Position numbers and translations under genes: made by a program. A model generated the notes under the pieces. The model made no database searches. It was not told where the DNA came from and worked only from the letters and a program-made list of their open reading frames with translations. A stretch of DNA of 37,451 bases from Syntrophomonadaceae bacterium (lineage in GTDB: Bacteria > Bacillota > DSM-12270 > Thermacetogeniales > Thermacetogeniaceae), in assembly GCA_012516535.1 (NCBI GenBank), contig JAAYWP010000122.1, positions 1 to 37,451 on the forward strand, given 5' to 3'. Numbering within the stretch: position 1 is the stretch's first letter; the number at the start of each line of letters is the position of its first letter. Shown piece after piece: positions 16,405 to 25,525 of the stretch.

Positions 16405-18396
16405 TTATTGAGTTTTTGATGCATTATCTTCATCTTTCACTCCGAAATATGCCTCAAAGACATCTCTGCAAACAGGTCCTGCAGATGTGGAACCATGATA
16501 GCCATCTTCTATGATCCCAGCAAAAGCGATTTCCGGGTTGTCAGCGGGAGCAAAGGCAATAAAAACCCCGTGGTACTGTTTTTCTTTATACTCAGCTGTT
16601 CCTGTTTTAGCAGCTACCTTAACCGGAAAGTCTCTAAACAGGCTGTAAGCAGTACCCCCAGGGGATGTGACCGCTTTCATCGCTTCTTTCACCCTAGCCA
16701 TGGTCTCAGCAGAGGCATCGACCTCATTGATAACAGTAGGTTCAAACTCTGCAATAATCTCACCCTCAGGTGACTCAATTCGCTGCACCAAATATGGCTT
16801 CATTAGCTTGCCACCATTGGCTACTGCTGCCGCAAAATTGGCAAGACCAATAGGTGTATAGGCCCCTCCCTGTCCGAATGAGGTCATATAGGTCTCATAG
16901 GGCTGCCACTCTATGTAAAAATTATATTTAATCTGGTATTCATTTTTTAAAACCCGCTCTTCATCCCTTTTGCGGAAGAGGATATTTTGTTTCTCCTGCT
17001 CATTCTCCGCTTCTTTCAACAGTTTATCGTATTTTTCTTCCAGCGCTTTTTGCTCATCCTTATACCATTCTTCCAGCCAGGGCAGGTTTGCAGCTTTCTT
17101 TTTCTCAGGATTGGATGCTTCACCAGCCACCTCACCTGGCAAATCGATACCGGTTTTATTAACCAGCCCCAGCTCATCGATATATTTGTAAAGGTTATCA
17201 ATGCCAGCACGGCGCCCGGCTTCAATGAAAAAGACATTACAGGAAACCGCCATAGCCCTGGTCAGATTAACAGTACCATGTACCCCACAGCTGATCCTGA
17301 CATCTTTTGTCCAGGCGCCACCGCAGCGAACTGTGGTGGAGGGGGTTATCTTCCCGGCTTCTAAGCCGGCTATGGCAGTCGCAGGCTTAAAGGTTGAACC
17401 TGGCGGATATTTGCTGGAAATCGCCCTGTTGATCATCGGTTTTTCCTTGGACCCTGGGTCGAAATACTGCTGAACAGCTTTGCTGGAAACCGGGGGCACC
17501 AGACTGTTGGGGTCAAAGTCAGGACGGCTGACCATAGCAAGAATACCGCCGGTGCGCACATCAATCACAACTGCTGCACCCGCACTTTTTTTCAATCTAG
17601 CCAGAGAGGCATCCATCCCCTCTTCTAAAGCCTTCTGCAGTTCATAGTCCAGGGTCAGCACCAGGTTGTTCCCCTTTTCCGGGTCCACCTGGATCAGATT
17701 GCTGTTGGGAACTGGGCGTTCATTTCTATCAACTTCTACCTGCTGAAAACCATTTATGCCCTTCAAATATTCTTCATACTGCAGCTCTAAACCATATTTA
17801 CCGATCAGATCAGATTGTTGGTATTTATTCTCAGTATCTTTTTTCAGCTCCTCCTCACTGATCTCTCCAATATAACCCAACAGATGAGAGGCTAGGGTAT
17901 TCTCCGGGTAATAGCGGACCATTTCACTTCCAACAACCACCCCGGGAAGTTCCCTCCTTCTCTCCTCAAGACGCGCCACGATCTCAATAGGGACATCCCG
18001 CTTGATCACTATGGGCTCATAGGGACGCACATCATGATCTTCCATCAGCTGTTTGATATACGCAGCATCGATCTCAGGATAATAATCTTTTAGCAGTGCA
18101 GCCAGATTATCTATGGTTTTGTTCAATGTTTCACTATCAGCCTGCTGCCGCACAATTGAGATGGTGTTCACAATCTTGTTGGAAGCCAGTATTTTGCCAT
18201 CACGGTCAAATATATCCCCTCTGGGAGCACGGATAGGCAGCAAACGAAACTGATTCTGTTCAGCTTTCGTTTTATAAACTGAAGCCTCTAATAACTGCAG
18301 GGTTCCCAGGCGAACGATAAGGATTGCAAACAGAACAACAGTCAATACCTGCAAAAAAATATATTTTCGTTTCGATTTCTGATCCATTTTATCCAT
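16405..18396 (-). CDS. mrdA: Penicillin-binding protein 2 (elongation transpeptidase)
   Basis: PBP2 is the class B transpeptidase that cross-links peptidoglycan in cell elongation with RodA. The 663-residue protein has one N-terminal membrane helix (about 12-31), a dimerisation/pedestal domain, then the transpeptidase domain with SxxK in PGSTFKPAT (near 335), SxN in AVSCNVFF (near 390) and KTG in AAKTGTAEY (near 595). A lysine/glutamate-rich insert (about 425-480) sits inside the transpeptidase domain. It begins just after the mreD stop (6 bases), and an ATG nine bases further in is an alternative start. Order mreBCD-mrdA-minCDE-rodA is a standard Clostridia elongation and division block. Confidence 0.95.
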   Translation of the reverse strand: MDKMDQKSKRKYIFLQVLTVVLFAILIVRLGTLQLLEASVYKTKAEQNQFRLLPIRAPRGDIFDRDGKILASNKIVNTISIVRQQADSETLNKTIDNLAALLKDYYPEIDAAYIKQLMEDHDVRPYEPIVIKRDVPIEIVARLEERRRELPGVVVGSEMVRYYPENTLASHLLGYIGEISEEELKKDTENKYQQSDLIGKYGLELQYEEYLKGINGFQQVEVDRNERPVPNSNLIQVDPEKGNNLVLTLDYELQKALEEGMDASLARLKKSAGAAVVIDVRTGGILAMVSRPDFDPNSLVPPVSSKAVQQYFDPGSKEKPMINRAISSKYPPGSTFKPATAIAGLEAGKITPSTTVRCGGAWTKDVRISCGVHGTVNLTRAMAVSCNVFFIEAGRRAGIDNLYKYIDELGLVNKTGIDLPGEVAGEASNPEKKKAANLPWLEEWYKDEQKALEEKYDKLLKEAENEQEKQNILFRKRDEERVLKNEYQIKYNFYIEWQPYETYMTSFGQGGAYTPIGLANFAAAVANGGKLMKPYLVQRIESPEGEIIAEFEPTVINEVDASAETMARVKEAMKAVTSPGGTAYSLFRDFPVKVAAKTGTAEYKEKQYHGVFIAFAPADNPEIAFAGIIEDGYHGSTSAGPVCRDVFEAYFGVKDEDNASKTQ

Positions 18397-18402
18397 TGAT
18401 CA

Positions 18403-18942
18403 TCACCCGAACAATCCCTTTTGGTAACCTTGATAGTGCTTCGACTTTTCATCTCTTATGCGGTGGAAAATAAGCATTAAAGGATAATAAAATAAAAAAG
18501 AAAGTACCACATTGTAAACCCCTTCAGTCAATGTAGCGCGCAGCAATTGAACAAAGGATAGAGGAAAGGAGCCGCATAAGCCCCGCCCTAAAAAATAGAC
18601 CCCATTGTAGAGGAATGTACCGACAAATACCAATATAATCGGTACCACAGGGTTTTCTTTAAAAAATCTTCCTTCTAGCTTTCCCACCGTAAAACCGGTG
18701 ATCAGTCCGCTCAAAGCACAAAGGCCCAAATAGCGGGAGATTATCAGATCCTGTATAAAACCGATGACAAAACCAACCACACCGCCCACAGTAGAATTGC
18801 TGAACAGTGCAGTAAAGATGATAAGTATTAAAAGAAGATCAGGCATAGTGCCCTTGTACTGCAAAAGGGGGAAAATGGTTGTTTGCAGGATCAAGGCAAG
18901 AAAAAAAGAAAACGCGATCAGTATAGAACGCCATACACTCAC
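18403..18942 (-). CDS. mreD: Rod shape-determining protein MreD
   Basis: MreD is a small integral membrane member of the elongasome, bridging MreC and RodA/PBP2. The 179-residue protein has about five or six predicted membrane helices and the N-terminal QTTIFPLLQYKGTMPDLLLI motif region typical of MreD. GTG at 18942 lies ten bases after a strong GGGAGGGGG. It follows mreC by 24 bases and precedes mrdA by 6 bases. Confidence 0.92.
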   Translation of the reverse strand: MSVWRSILIAFSFFLALILQTTIFPLLQYKGTMPDLLLILIIFTALFSNSTVGGVVGFVIGFIQDLIISRYLGLCALSGLITGFTVGKLEGRFFKENPVVPIILVFVGTFLYNGVYFLGRGLCGSFPLSFVQLLRATLTEGVYNVVLSFLFYYPLMLIFHRIRDEKSKHYQGYQKGLFG

Positions 18943-18966
18943 TGCAAAAATTCCCCCTCCCCGATA

Positions 18967-19839
18967 TTATTCTAAATCTGCTTCTTCGGTGCTCTCTGTT
19001 TTATCTGTGTCATCAAACACATCAATGGGCTCCAACACCTCTGTGATCAGAAATAGTTCCTCAAGACGGTCAAAATCCACATAGGGATCAATAATGGCGT
19101 GCTTGTTGACGCCTGTATCTTCAACTTTAGTGATTTTTCCGATAGGCAGTCCAGGAGGAAAAATGCCCCCCATTCCAGAGGTAATCACAACCTGTCCCTC
19201 AACAGGACGGGCATCATAGGGAAGAGATACCATTCTCAACATTCCGATGTCATCACTTGTACCCTCTACAATTCCCGGTGTCCGGGTATCTTGAACCAGT
19301 GCTGCTACAGCCCCTTCCCGGTCAAGGATCAGCAAGACCTGCGATGTATTGGGGCCCACAGCGATCACCTGGCCCACCAAACCGGCGCTGGATACAGCAA
19401 CCATGTGTTTTTTCACACCATCCTGACTACCTCGATCAATAACCACAATGTTGGATAGTGTATTAGGGGCGCGGCTAATAACCCTGGCACCCATCAGACT
19501 AAAATGGTCGGCATAGCGTTCCTTAAAATCAAGCAAACCCAATAGCCTTTGGTTTTCATAAAGATATTCCCGCAAACGGGTGTTTTCTTGAGATAATTGC
19601 TCCAGCTGTTCTCTTAATTCTTTATTCTCTGCACTCAGCTGCCGGCTGGCTCCTATACCATCCAGCGCTGCAACCGCTTTGTACCAGACCTGCATAACAC
19701 CGCTCTGTACCGGGGCCAGCAGTTCATTGATCACAATTCCTCCGGTAAAACGGGCAGTGAGATGTGCCAGAGCAATACAAAAGACAGCAATGCCCAAAAG
19801 CACCGCCAGTTTTTTATAAAACGGTGAACGCCGCTTCAA
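18967..19839 (-). CDS. mreC: Rod shape-determining protein MreC
   Basis: MreC is a periplasm-facing or extracytoplasmic scaffold of the elongasome that activates PBP2. The 290-residue protein has an N-terminal membrane helix (about 8-30), a coiled coil (about 65-95: NKELREQLEQLSQENTRL) and the two-barrel domain (about 110-270) containing VISRAPNTL and VVDRGSQDGV-like repeats. An acidic C-terminal tail follows (EPIDVFDDTDKTEST). TTG at 19839 follows AGGGTGA by six bases. It follows mreB by 11 bases. Confidence 0.95.
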   Translation of the reverse strand: MKRRSPFYKKLAVLLGIAVFCIALAHLTARFTGGIVINELLAPVQSGVMQVWYKAVAALDGIGASRQLSAENKELREQLEQLSQENTRLREYLYENQRLLGLLDFKERYADHFSLMGARVISRAPNTLSNIVVIDRGSQDGVKKHMVAVSSAGLVGQVIAVGPNTSQVLLILDREGAVAALVQDTRTPGIVEGTSDDIGMLRMVSLPYDARPVEGQVVITSGMGGIFPPGLPIGKITKVEDTGVNKHAIIDPYVDFDRLEELFLITEVLEPIDVFDDTDKTESTEEADLE

Positions 19840-19850
19840 AAATAATCACC

Positions 19851-20870
19851 CTAACGAGCTGATCTTGCAGCCATTACACGCTTTAAAAGTTCAATATTTT
19901 CCAGGGCTTTACCTGTTCCCAGAGCTACAGCATAAAGGGGTTCCTCAGCCAAAAGCACAGGGATGCCAGTCTGCTGGCTTACCAAGTGATCCAGGTTGCG
20001 CAGCAGTGCACCGCCTCCTGCCAGCACAATACCCCGGTCCATAATATCTGCGGACAGTTCCGGTGGTGTTTTTTCCAGACAGACTTTAATAGCCTCCACG
20101 ATACTGGCAACTGTTTCCTCAAGTGCTGAATGAATCTCTTCTGAGGTTATTTCCACTGTTTTAGGAAGGCCGGTAACCAGGTCCCGTCCCCGCACCTGAT
20201 AGACTTCCTGTTCACCGTTCCAAACAGCTGAACCGATCTTGATCTTGATGTCTTCGGCGGTTCTTTCACCGATCATGAGATTATAGACCCTTTTGATGTG
20301 CTGCACAATTGCTTCATCCATTTCATCCCCGGCAACACGGATAGATCTGCTGGTCACAATTCCTCCCAGTGATATGACCGCAACTTCAGTTGTACCCCCT
20401 CCGATATCAACGATCATATTACCTGTAGGATCATGAACCGGCAGCCCAGCACCAATGGCTGCAGCCATGGGTTCCTCTATGAGATACGCCTCTTTAGCTC
20501 CTGCCTGGATTGCAGCCTCTCTCACTGCTCTTTCCTCTACTGCAGTAACCCCTGAGGGAGTACTGATCACAACCCTTGGCCGAATCAAGGGATTTCGCTT
20601 TTGCAGCGCCCGTCCGATAAAGTAGCGCAACATACTCTGGGTAACATCGAAGTCAGCGATCACTCCGTCTTTCATGGGTCTAATAGCAACAATATTGCCG
20701 GGGGTTCGCCCGATCATCTTTTTCGCTTCTTCTCCGACGGCCAGGATCTCCCCTGAATCACGACGGATAGCTACAACAGAGGGTTCCATGAGAATGATCC
20801 CTTTGCCCTTAAGGTGTACTAGGGTATTGGCTGTACCCAAATCGATTCCCAGATCTCTGACCATTATCAC
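19851..20870 (-). CDS. mreB: Rod shape-determining protein MreB
   Basis: MreB is the bacterial actin homologue that polymerises under the membrane and orients cell wall synthesis. The 339-residue sequence has all actin-fold nucleotide motifs: phosphate 1 DLGTANTLV, phosphate 2 [15 protein letters not shown], adenosine motif [17 protein letters not shown] at 20870 is eight bases from GGAAGGAG, and ATG two codons later is an alternative. It is the first gene of the mreBCD group, 24 bases after radC. Confidence 0.97.
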   Translation of the reverse strand: MIMVRDLGIDLGTANTLVHLKGKGIILMEPSVVAIRRDSGEILAVGEEAKKMIGRTPGNIVAIRPMKDGVIADFDVTQSMLRYFIGRALQKRNPLIRPRVVISTPSGVTAVEERAVREAAIQAGAKEAYLIEEPMAAAIGAGLPVHDPTGNMIVDIGGGTTEVAVISLGGIVTSRSIRVAGDEMDEAIVQHIKRVYNLMIGERTAEDIKIKIGSAVWNGEQEVYQVRGRDLVTGLPKTVEITSEEIHSALEETVASIVEAIKVCLEKTPPELSADIMDRGIVLAGGGALLRNLDHLVSQQTGIPVLLAEEPLYAVALGTGKALENIELLKRVMAARSAR

Positions 20871-20894
20871 CTTATTAGCTCCTTCCGAATTTAA

Positions 20895-21590
20895 TCAAAT
20901 CAATCCTTTTTCCTTAAAACTAGTGAAAACATGATCACCTATAATAATATGATCCAATACCTCAATACCTATTATTCTTCCTGCCTCACACAAACGCTGT
21001 GTAATCTGCAGATCCTCAGGACTAGGAGTCGGGTCACCGCTGGGATGATTATGCACCAGGATAACAGCTGCAGCACTCTTTTGCACAGCCCGTTTGAAAA
21101 CCTCTCGCGGGTGGACAAGTGAAGCATTGAGAGTGCCAACAGAGACCTGCTCGATTCCAATCACCCTGTTTTTTGTGTTAAGCAGTACCACCCGAAAATG
21201 CTCCCTGTCGAGGTAGCACATTTCCTCCATAACCAGGATACTTACATCTTGAGGGCTATTGATAGCAGGTTTGAGCTCCACATCCAAACAGGCAAGCCGC
21301 CTTCCCAATTCCAAAGCTGCTTTAACTTGAGCAGCTTTAGCCAATCCCATCCCTTTGATCTCGCATAATTCGTCCAATGTAGCTTCAGCCAGGAAACGCA
21401 GCCCACGAGGATCCATTAAAATACGGTGTGCCAACTCAAGAACCGACTCATCTTTGGTTCCTGTACGCAGGATGATGGCCAGCAGTTCAGCAGTTGAAAG
21501 AGAACCTGCTCCTACCTCCCTCAACCTCTCCCGTGGCCTTAAATCCACGGGCATGTTCTTTATGGTTAGATGGTATTCGCCCCCTGACAC
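20895..21590 (-). CDS. radC: RadC/JAMM-domain protein
   Basis: RadC-family proteins have an N-terminal helix-hairpin-helix region (about residues 40-75, ELCEIKGMGLAKAAQVKAAL) and a C-terminal JAMM domain. Here the metal motif is VLVHNHPSGDPTPSPED (H-x-H-x10-D) and complete. The function is unsettled; the family's older link to DNA repair has not held up. I choose GTG at 21590, with GGGGTGGA six bases upstream, giving 231 residues, the usual length; the frame continues open upstream. The start overlaps the end of maf by 25 bases. Confidence 0.93.
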   Translation of the reverse strand: MSGGEYHLTIKNMPVDLRPRERLREVGAGSLSTAELLAIILRTGTKDESVLELAHRILMDPRGLRFLAEATLDELCEIKGMGLAKAAQVKAALELGRRLACLDVELKPAINSPQDVSILVMEEMCYLDREHFRVVLLNTKNRVIGIEQVSVGTLNASLVHPREVFKRAVQKSAAAVILVHNHPSGDPTPSPEDLQITQRLCEAGRIIGIEVLDHIIIGDHVFTSFKEKGLI

Positions 21591-22162
21591 AGAAGATCCA
21601 CCCCAAACTCCCTGAACAAATCTGGAAGTCTGCTTAAGGGAAGACCAACAACATTGAAGTAACAACCATCAATTTTTTCTACAAGAAGGGCACCCAAACC
21701 CTGAATTCCATAAGCACCGGCCTTGTCAAAGGGTTCCCCGCTAGCAATATAACCCATAATCTCTTCATCAGTTAAATTACGAAACTTAACTCTGGTAGTT
21801 ACAGCTTCTCCCCTTACCGACTCCGGAAGTAACCGCTGTAAAACCACACCACTAACCACTTCATGGACACGACCTGATAAAAAAGAAAGCATTTCGGCCG
21901 CTTCTTCCTTATTACGCGGTTTCCCCAAAACCCGCCCTTCACAGCAGACAATGGTATCTGCTCCCAGAACAATCGCCTGTGGGTACTCTCTTGATACAGC
22001 TTGGGCCTTCCTCTTTGCCAGTTTTAACACCAATTCCTGCGGCTCAAGATGGGAGTCAGCAATTTCCTCCACACAACTGGGAATTACCTGAAAATCGAGA
22101 CCAATCTGTTTTAGTAGGAATGCCCTGCGTGGTGAAGCTGATGCTAAGATAATCTGCTGCAT
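21566..22162 (-). CDS. maf: Maf nucleotide pyrophosphatase
   Basis: Maf proteins hydrolyse nucleoside triphosphates (dTTP/UTP or modified forms) to monophosphates, acting as house-cleaning enzymes linked to septum formation. The sequence has the N-terminal IILASASPRR motif, VLGADTIVCCEGRVLGKP (the catalytic Asp) and the C-terminal GAYGIQGLGALLVEKIDG. The YhdE-like active site is intact. ATG at 22162 gives 198 residues; a TTG at 22168 nearer AGAGGG is an alternative. It lies between rex and radC, overlapping radC. Confidence 0.94.
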   Translation of the reverse strand: MQQIILASASPRRAFLLKQIGLDFQVIPSCVEEIADSHLEPQELVLKLAKRKAQAVSREYPQAIVLGADTIVCCEGRVLGKPRNKEEAAEMLSFLSGRVHEVVSGVVLQRLLPESVRGEAVTTRVKFRNLTDEEIMGYIASGEPFDKAGAYGIQGLGALLVEKIDGCYFNVVGLPLSRLPDLFREFGVDLLCQGANTI

Positions 22163-22343
22163 GAACAACCAGTCCCTCTTACAGCTTGTTGCAAAAACAG
22201 CAAGGATAAAGCCAGTCCACCTTATTCATTTCTTAAGTCTATCATTTTAATCGGTGAGATACAAGATTATACAAAGCTGAAAGATAACTATATTTTGTAA
22301 AAAGAGGTGTTTGCTGACATTACTGCACTGCAGAATACCCTAA

Positions 22344-22991
22344 TTAAAAGGTCTTAAATTCTTCTTTTTTATAAACAAGATTAAAAGTAAGCGTTTCTAA
22401 ATGGAGAGTGAAGTCAACATGGCGTACAATGATACCCTCAGGCAGGTTGAGTACATAGGGAGAGAAATTCAGAATTGCCCTCACTCCAGCATCAACCAAG
22501 CGCTCACCCACCTCTTGAGCGGCATTTGCGGGCACTGTAATGATCCCTATTTGTGCACCATATCGTTGAATTACCTCCTCCAGCCTTTCCATCGGCAGCA
22601 CATCAAGCTGTCCGAAGCGATTTCCTACAGGATCCGGGTCAATATCAAATACCCCGACAATATGAAAACCTCTGGTGAGAAACCCTTCATAAAGAGCCAA
22701 AGCAGAGCCTAGTTTTCCTGCACCCACCAGCACAGTAGGCCATTTTCGATCAAGACCTAAAATACGCTTCAGGTGCCCGGAGAGCGCTTCCACATCATAG
22801 CCCACTCCTCTGGTACCAAATTCACCAAAATAAGCAAGATCCTTCCTCACCTGAGCCGGAGTAACCCCTGTTCCTCTGGCAATCATACAGGAAGAAACGG
22901 TTCCATGCCCCTGCTCCTGCAATTGCTCCAAAAACCGCGAATAAACTGCCAATCTCATCACTGCTGCTTCTGGTATTTTAGAGGTTTTCAA
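22344..22991 (-). CDS. rex: Redox-sensing transcriptional repressor Rex
   Basis: Rex is a dimeric repressor that senses the NADH/NAD ratio; NADH binding releases it from fermentation and respiration operators. The 215-residue protein has an N-terminal winged helix (about 1-80) and a Rossmann domain with VLVGAGKLGSALALYEGF and VFDIDPDP, followed by a C-terminal swapped helix. TTG at 22991 starts the protein, matching the usual N-terminus (KIPEAAVMRLAVYSRFL). No Rex operator (TTGTGAAN4TTCACAA type) is visible nearby, so autoregulation is not supported here. Confidence 0.95.
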   Translation of the reverse strand: MKTSKIPEAAVMRLAVYSRFLEQLQEQGHGTVSSCMIARGTGVTPAQVRKDLAYFGEFGTRGVGYDVEALSGHLKRILGLDRKWPTVLVGAGKLGSALALYEGFLTRGFHIVGVFDIDPDPVGNRFGQLDVLPMERLEEVIQRYGAQIGIITVPANAAQEVGERLVDAGVRAILNFSPYVLNLPEGIIVRHVDFTLHLETLTFNLVYKKEEFKTF

Positions 22992-23119
22992 AATACTTCT
23001 GCTTCCCGGTCATACAACTTGAAGCGGCCAGTTTAACCACACTCGACCGCTGTCTAACGGGAAACAATACACCTCCCCTGACTATTATTTACGATTACCG
23101 CTTAGACCTTCCAATATAA

Positions 23120-24439
23120 TTAAAAGCCTGATGCAGAGGAAAACTTATTCATTAAATATTTCCTGGCATCTGCGACCATATAAAAAGACCCTGTTATACA
23201 GATCATATCTTCCTTATCTGCCTGCTCAATAGCAGCATCCACTGCCTCAGTGATCTCCTCAATTACATAGACCCGGTCCACAAACTTGCGCGCCTCATCA
23301 GCCAACTTCTCCCAATCTCCTGCCCGGGGGCTCAAGGGTTTGGTGATGATAACTGAAGAAGCTAATGGAGCCAGCTCACCAACCACCCTCTCCCTTTCCT
23401 TATCACCCAGCATCCCCAAAACCAATATCAACTTGCGATAAGAATAGATTTCCTTTAAGGCGGCACTCAAAGTACGGGCACCATCATAATTATGCGATAC
23501 ATCGATTATTACCTGTGGGTGGTCATAAACCTTTTCTAACCGCGCCGGCCAATAGCTATTGGCGAAACCCTTCCTGATATGGACCTCTGAAACAGGTACA
23601 TCATAGCTGTTCTTGAGAACTTCGATCACTCCCAAGGCAGTGGCTGCATTAACTGCTTGGTACTGCCCGACCAGAGGTATAAACAGATTCTGATAAACCC
23701 CCCAAGGAGTTGTCAAATCAAAGGTAGTTCCTTGAGGTGTAGTTTCCTTTAGTTGATAACTGATCTCCTTACCTACCTGCAGCAGACCAGCCCCCTTCTG
23801 CCTACACTTCTCCTCAATCACTTTGAGGGCCTCAGGATACCAGGCAGCGGTCACCACCTGCCCACCTTCTTTAATAATCCCGGCTTTAACTGAAGCGATT
23901 TCAGCGATCGTATTCCCCAGGTAATCCATATGGTCAAAAGCAACATTAGTAATAACAGATACCAGAGGATGGGGCACAACATTTGTGGAGTCAATTGAGC
24001 CTCCCAACCCCACCTCCAACACCAGAAAATCCACTTTCTCCTCAAAAAAATATAGAAATGCTAAAGCTGTACAAACTTCGAATTCTGTAGGGTGCTCATG
24101 CCCCTCAGCAACCATCTTTTCCAGCAGAGGCTTCAGCCGCTCCATCAGACCGGCAAAACGCTCCTCAGTAATAGGCTGATGGTTAATAAGATAGCGTTCA
24201 GTATAAGAATGCAGGTGAGGAGAAATAAAAAGCCCCACCTTGAAACCCGCTTCTTCCAGTATGCGGGCTGTCATCATCGCAGTCGAGCCCTTGCCATTGG
24301 TACCCCCTACATGGATCACCCGCAGGGAACGCTCAGGATTTCCCAATAGAGAAAGGAGGTGCTCGATCCTCCCCAGCCCAAGATTTATGCCAAATTTAGT
24401 GAGATTTGTTAAGAAATCAAGTGCCTCATGATAATTCAT
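23120..24439 (-). CDS. folC: Folylpolyglutamate / dihydrofolate synthase FolC
   Basis: FolC adds glutamate to folates, retaining them in the cell. The 439-residue protein has the ATP-binding P-loop VGGTNGKGSTA near residues 45-55, SPHLHSYTERY near 75-85, the LEVGLGGSIDSTNV block near 145-158, and the C-terminal Rossmann-like domain (about 300-430). It is the first gene of the core block, after the accessory cluster and its terminator. Folate retention would serve any THF-dependent methyl transfer, but the gene is in the usual housekeeping position. Confidence 0.95.
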   Translation of the reverse strand: MNYHEALDFLTNLTKFGINLGLGRIEHLLSLLGNPERSLRVIHVGGTNGKGSTAMMTARILEEAGFKVGLFISPHLHSYTERYLINHQPITEERFAGLMERLKPLLEKMVAEGHEHPTEFEVCTALAFLYFFEEKVDFLVLEVGLGGSIDSTNVVPHPLVSVITNVAFDHMDYLGNTIAEIASVKAGIIKEGGQVVTAAWYPEALKVIEEKCRQKGAGLLQVGKEISYQLKETTPQGTTFDLTTPWGVYQNLFIPLVGQYQAVNAATALGVIEVLKNSYDVPVSEVHIRKGFANSYWPARLEKVYDHPQVIIDVSHNYDGARTLSAALKEIYSYRKLILVLGMLGDKERERVVGELAPLASSVIITKPLSPRAGDWEKLADEARKFVDRVYVIEEITEAVDAAIEQADKEDMICITGSFYMVADARKYLMNKFSSASGF

Positions 24440-24518
24440 AATTTGCCCGCTCTAACACCCCAAAAAGCTGAAAGGGGGTAAAATGCAGGGCTCACCTTCT
24501 TTCTTGAACCTATTTTCA

Positions 24519-24547
24519 CTAATATATTCTTTGGATTAATTCGACAA
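24519..24547 (-). promoter_or_regulatory. Possible sigma-A promoter for folC
   Basis: On the minus strand TTGTCG (24547-24542) and TATTAG (24524-24519) are separated by 17 bases, each 4/6 to consensus. The location between the accessory terminator and the folC start is where a promoter is needed. Confidence 0.35.
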
Positions 24548-24584
24548 AAATTATTAACATCCTGCATCGAGACAATAATATAAA

Positions 24585-24613
24585 AATAAAAAAACCCCTC
24601 AAAAAAAGAGGGG
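24585..24613 (-). terminator. Strong intrinsic terminator after panB
   Basis: On the minus strand CCCCTC (24613-24608) pairs with GAGGGG (24600-24595) around a loop of seven Ts, followed directly by TTTTTTTATTTTT. This is a classic Rho-independent terminator, 25 bases past the panB stop. It marks the left end of the catabolic cluster and separates it from folC. Confidence 0.9.
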
Positions 24614-24637
24614 AAAGGGGGGGGCGATTATCAATGC

Positions 24638-25486
24638 TTATTCAAATTCTTTAAACATTTTTTCGAATTCCTCTATCGGATCCAGTATATGATAAACATG
24701 TTCATCTGTGGGGAATTCCCCGTTCCGCACTTCTTCAGCATACTGTTTAAAGGCATTAATCGTTATTTCAGCTATATTTGCATATTTTTTTACGAACTTA
24801 GGTGTAAATGCCTGGAACAGGCCCAACATATCACCACATATTATTAACTGCCCGTCTGCAGGACCAGCACCAATACTGTAGACAGGAATATCTAACTTCT
24901 TCTGAATAAATCTTGTCACTTCAGGAGGAACAGCTTCCACTAATAGAGCATAGGCTCCAGCCTCTTGTACAGCGAGTGCATCTTCTATCAGCAAGCGAGC
25001 GTTTTTTACATCCCTGCCTTGGGCTTTAAATCCACCTAATTGACCTGAGCTCTGGGGTGTTAACCCAATATGCCCTATCACTAATATTCCAGCATCAGCT
25101 ATTGCTTTAATGCGGCTGGCGACCCTTACACCACCCTCCAATTTGACACAATCTACCTCTGCTTCTTTAATGAACCGTCCTGCATTTGCTACCGCATCCT
25201 CATCAGAAATCTGGTATGACATAAAAGGCATATCGCCAACTATCCATGTGTTAGGCGCACCTCTGCGCACAGCCTTACAATGAGAAATACAATCCTCCAT
25301 TGTTACCGGGTTAGTACCGCTGTATCCCAAAACCACCATTCCCAAAGAATCTCCTACTAAAATCATATCAATGCCAGCTTGTTCGGCAAATGATGCCATG
25401 GGATAGTCATATGCTGTTACCCATGTAACCTGTTTGCCCTCTTTTTTCATCCTCATAAAGTCAACAACTGTTTTCTTTTTAGCCAT
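24638..25486 (-). CDS. panB: Divergent ketopantoate hydroxymethyltransferase (PanB family)
   Basis: PanB transfers a hydroxymethyl group from methylene-THF to 2-oxoisovalerate to make ketopantoate. The 282-residue protein has the family fold and apparent Mg ligands (Asp in VGDSLG, Asp in VGDMPFM, Glu in VKLEGG) and the catalytic Glu in LLVEAVPPEVT. The loop usually reading (H/Y)DSTLPVT is YSGTNPVT here (D to S, S to G, L to N), so the substrate pocket may differ. ATG at 25486 (GGGAGG eight bases upstream) is preferred to 25510. No panC or panD is adjacent; the gene is last in the catabolic cluster. It could be the cell's ordinary PanB or a paralogue acting on another 2-oxo acid. Confidence 0.85.
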   Translation of the reverse strand: MAKKKTVVDFMRMKKEGKQVTWVTAYDYPMASFAEQAGIDMILVGDSLGMVVLGYSGTNPVTMEDCISHCKAVRRGAPNTWIVGDMPFMSYQISDEDAVANAGRFIKEAEVDCVKLEGGVRVASRIKAIADAGILVIGHIGLTPQSSGQLGGFKAQGRDVKNARLLIEDALAVQEAGAYALLVEAVPPEVTRFIQKKLDIPVYSIGAGPADGQLIICGDMLGLFQAFTPKFVKKYANIAEITINAFKQYAEEVRNGEFPTDEHVYHILDPIEEFEKMFKEFE

Positions 25487-25525
25487 TCCATATTCCTCCC
25501 TTTTTCCCATTTGTTGTTTTATATC

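Noticed and set aside
22169-22343. A promoter for maf based on TATAAT at about 22265-22270
   Set aside because: The -10 is good but no -35 lies at 16-18 bases; too weak to annotate.
22992-23119. A Rex autoregulatory operator upstream of rex
   Set aside because: No TTGTGAAN4TTCACAA-like sequence is present in this gap.
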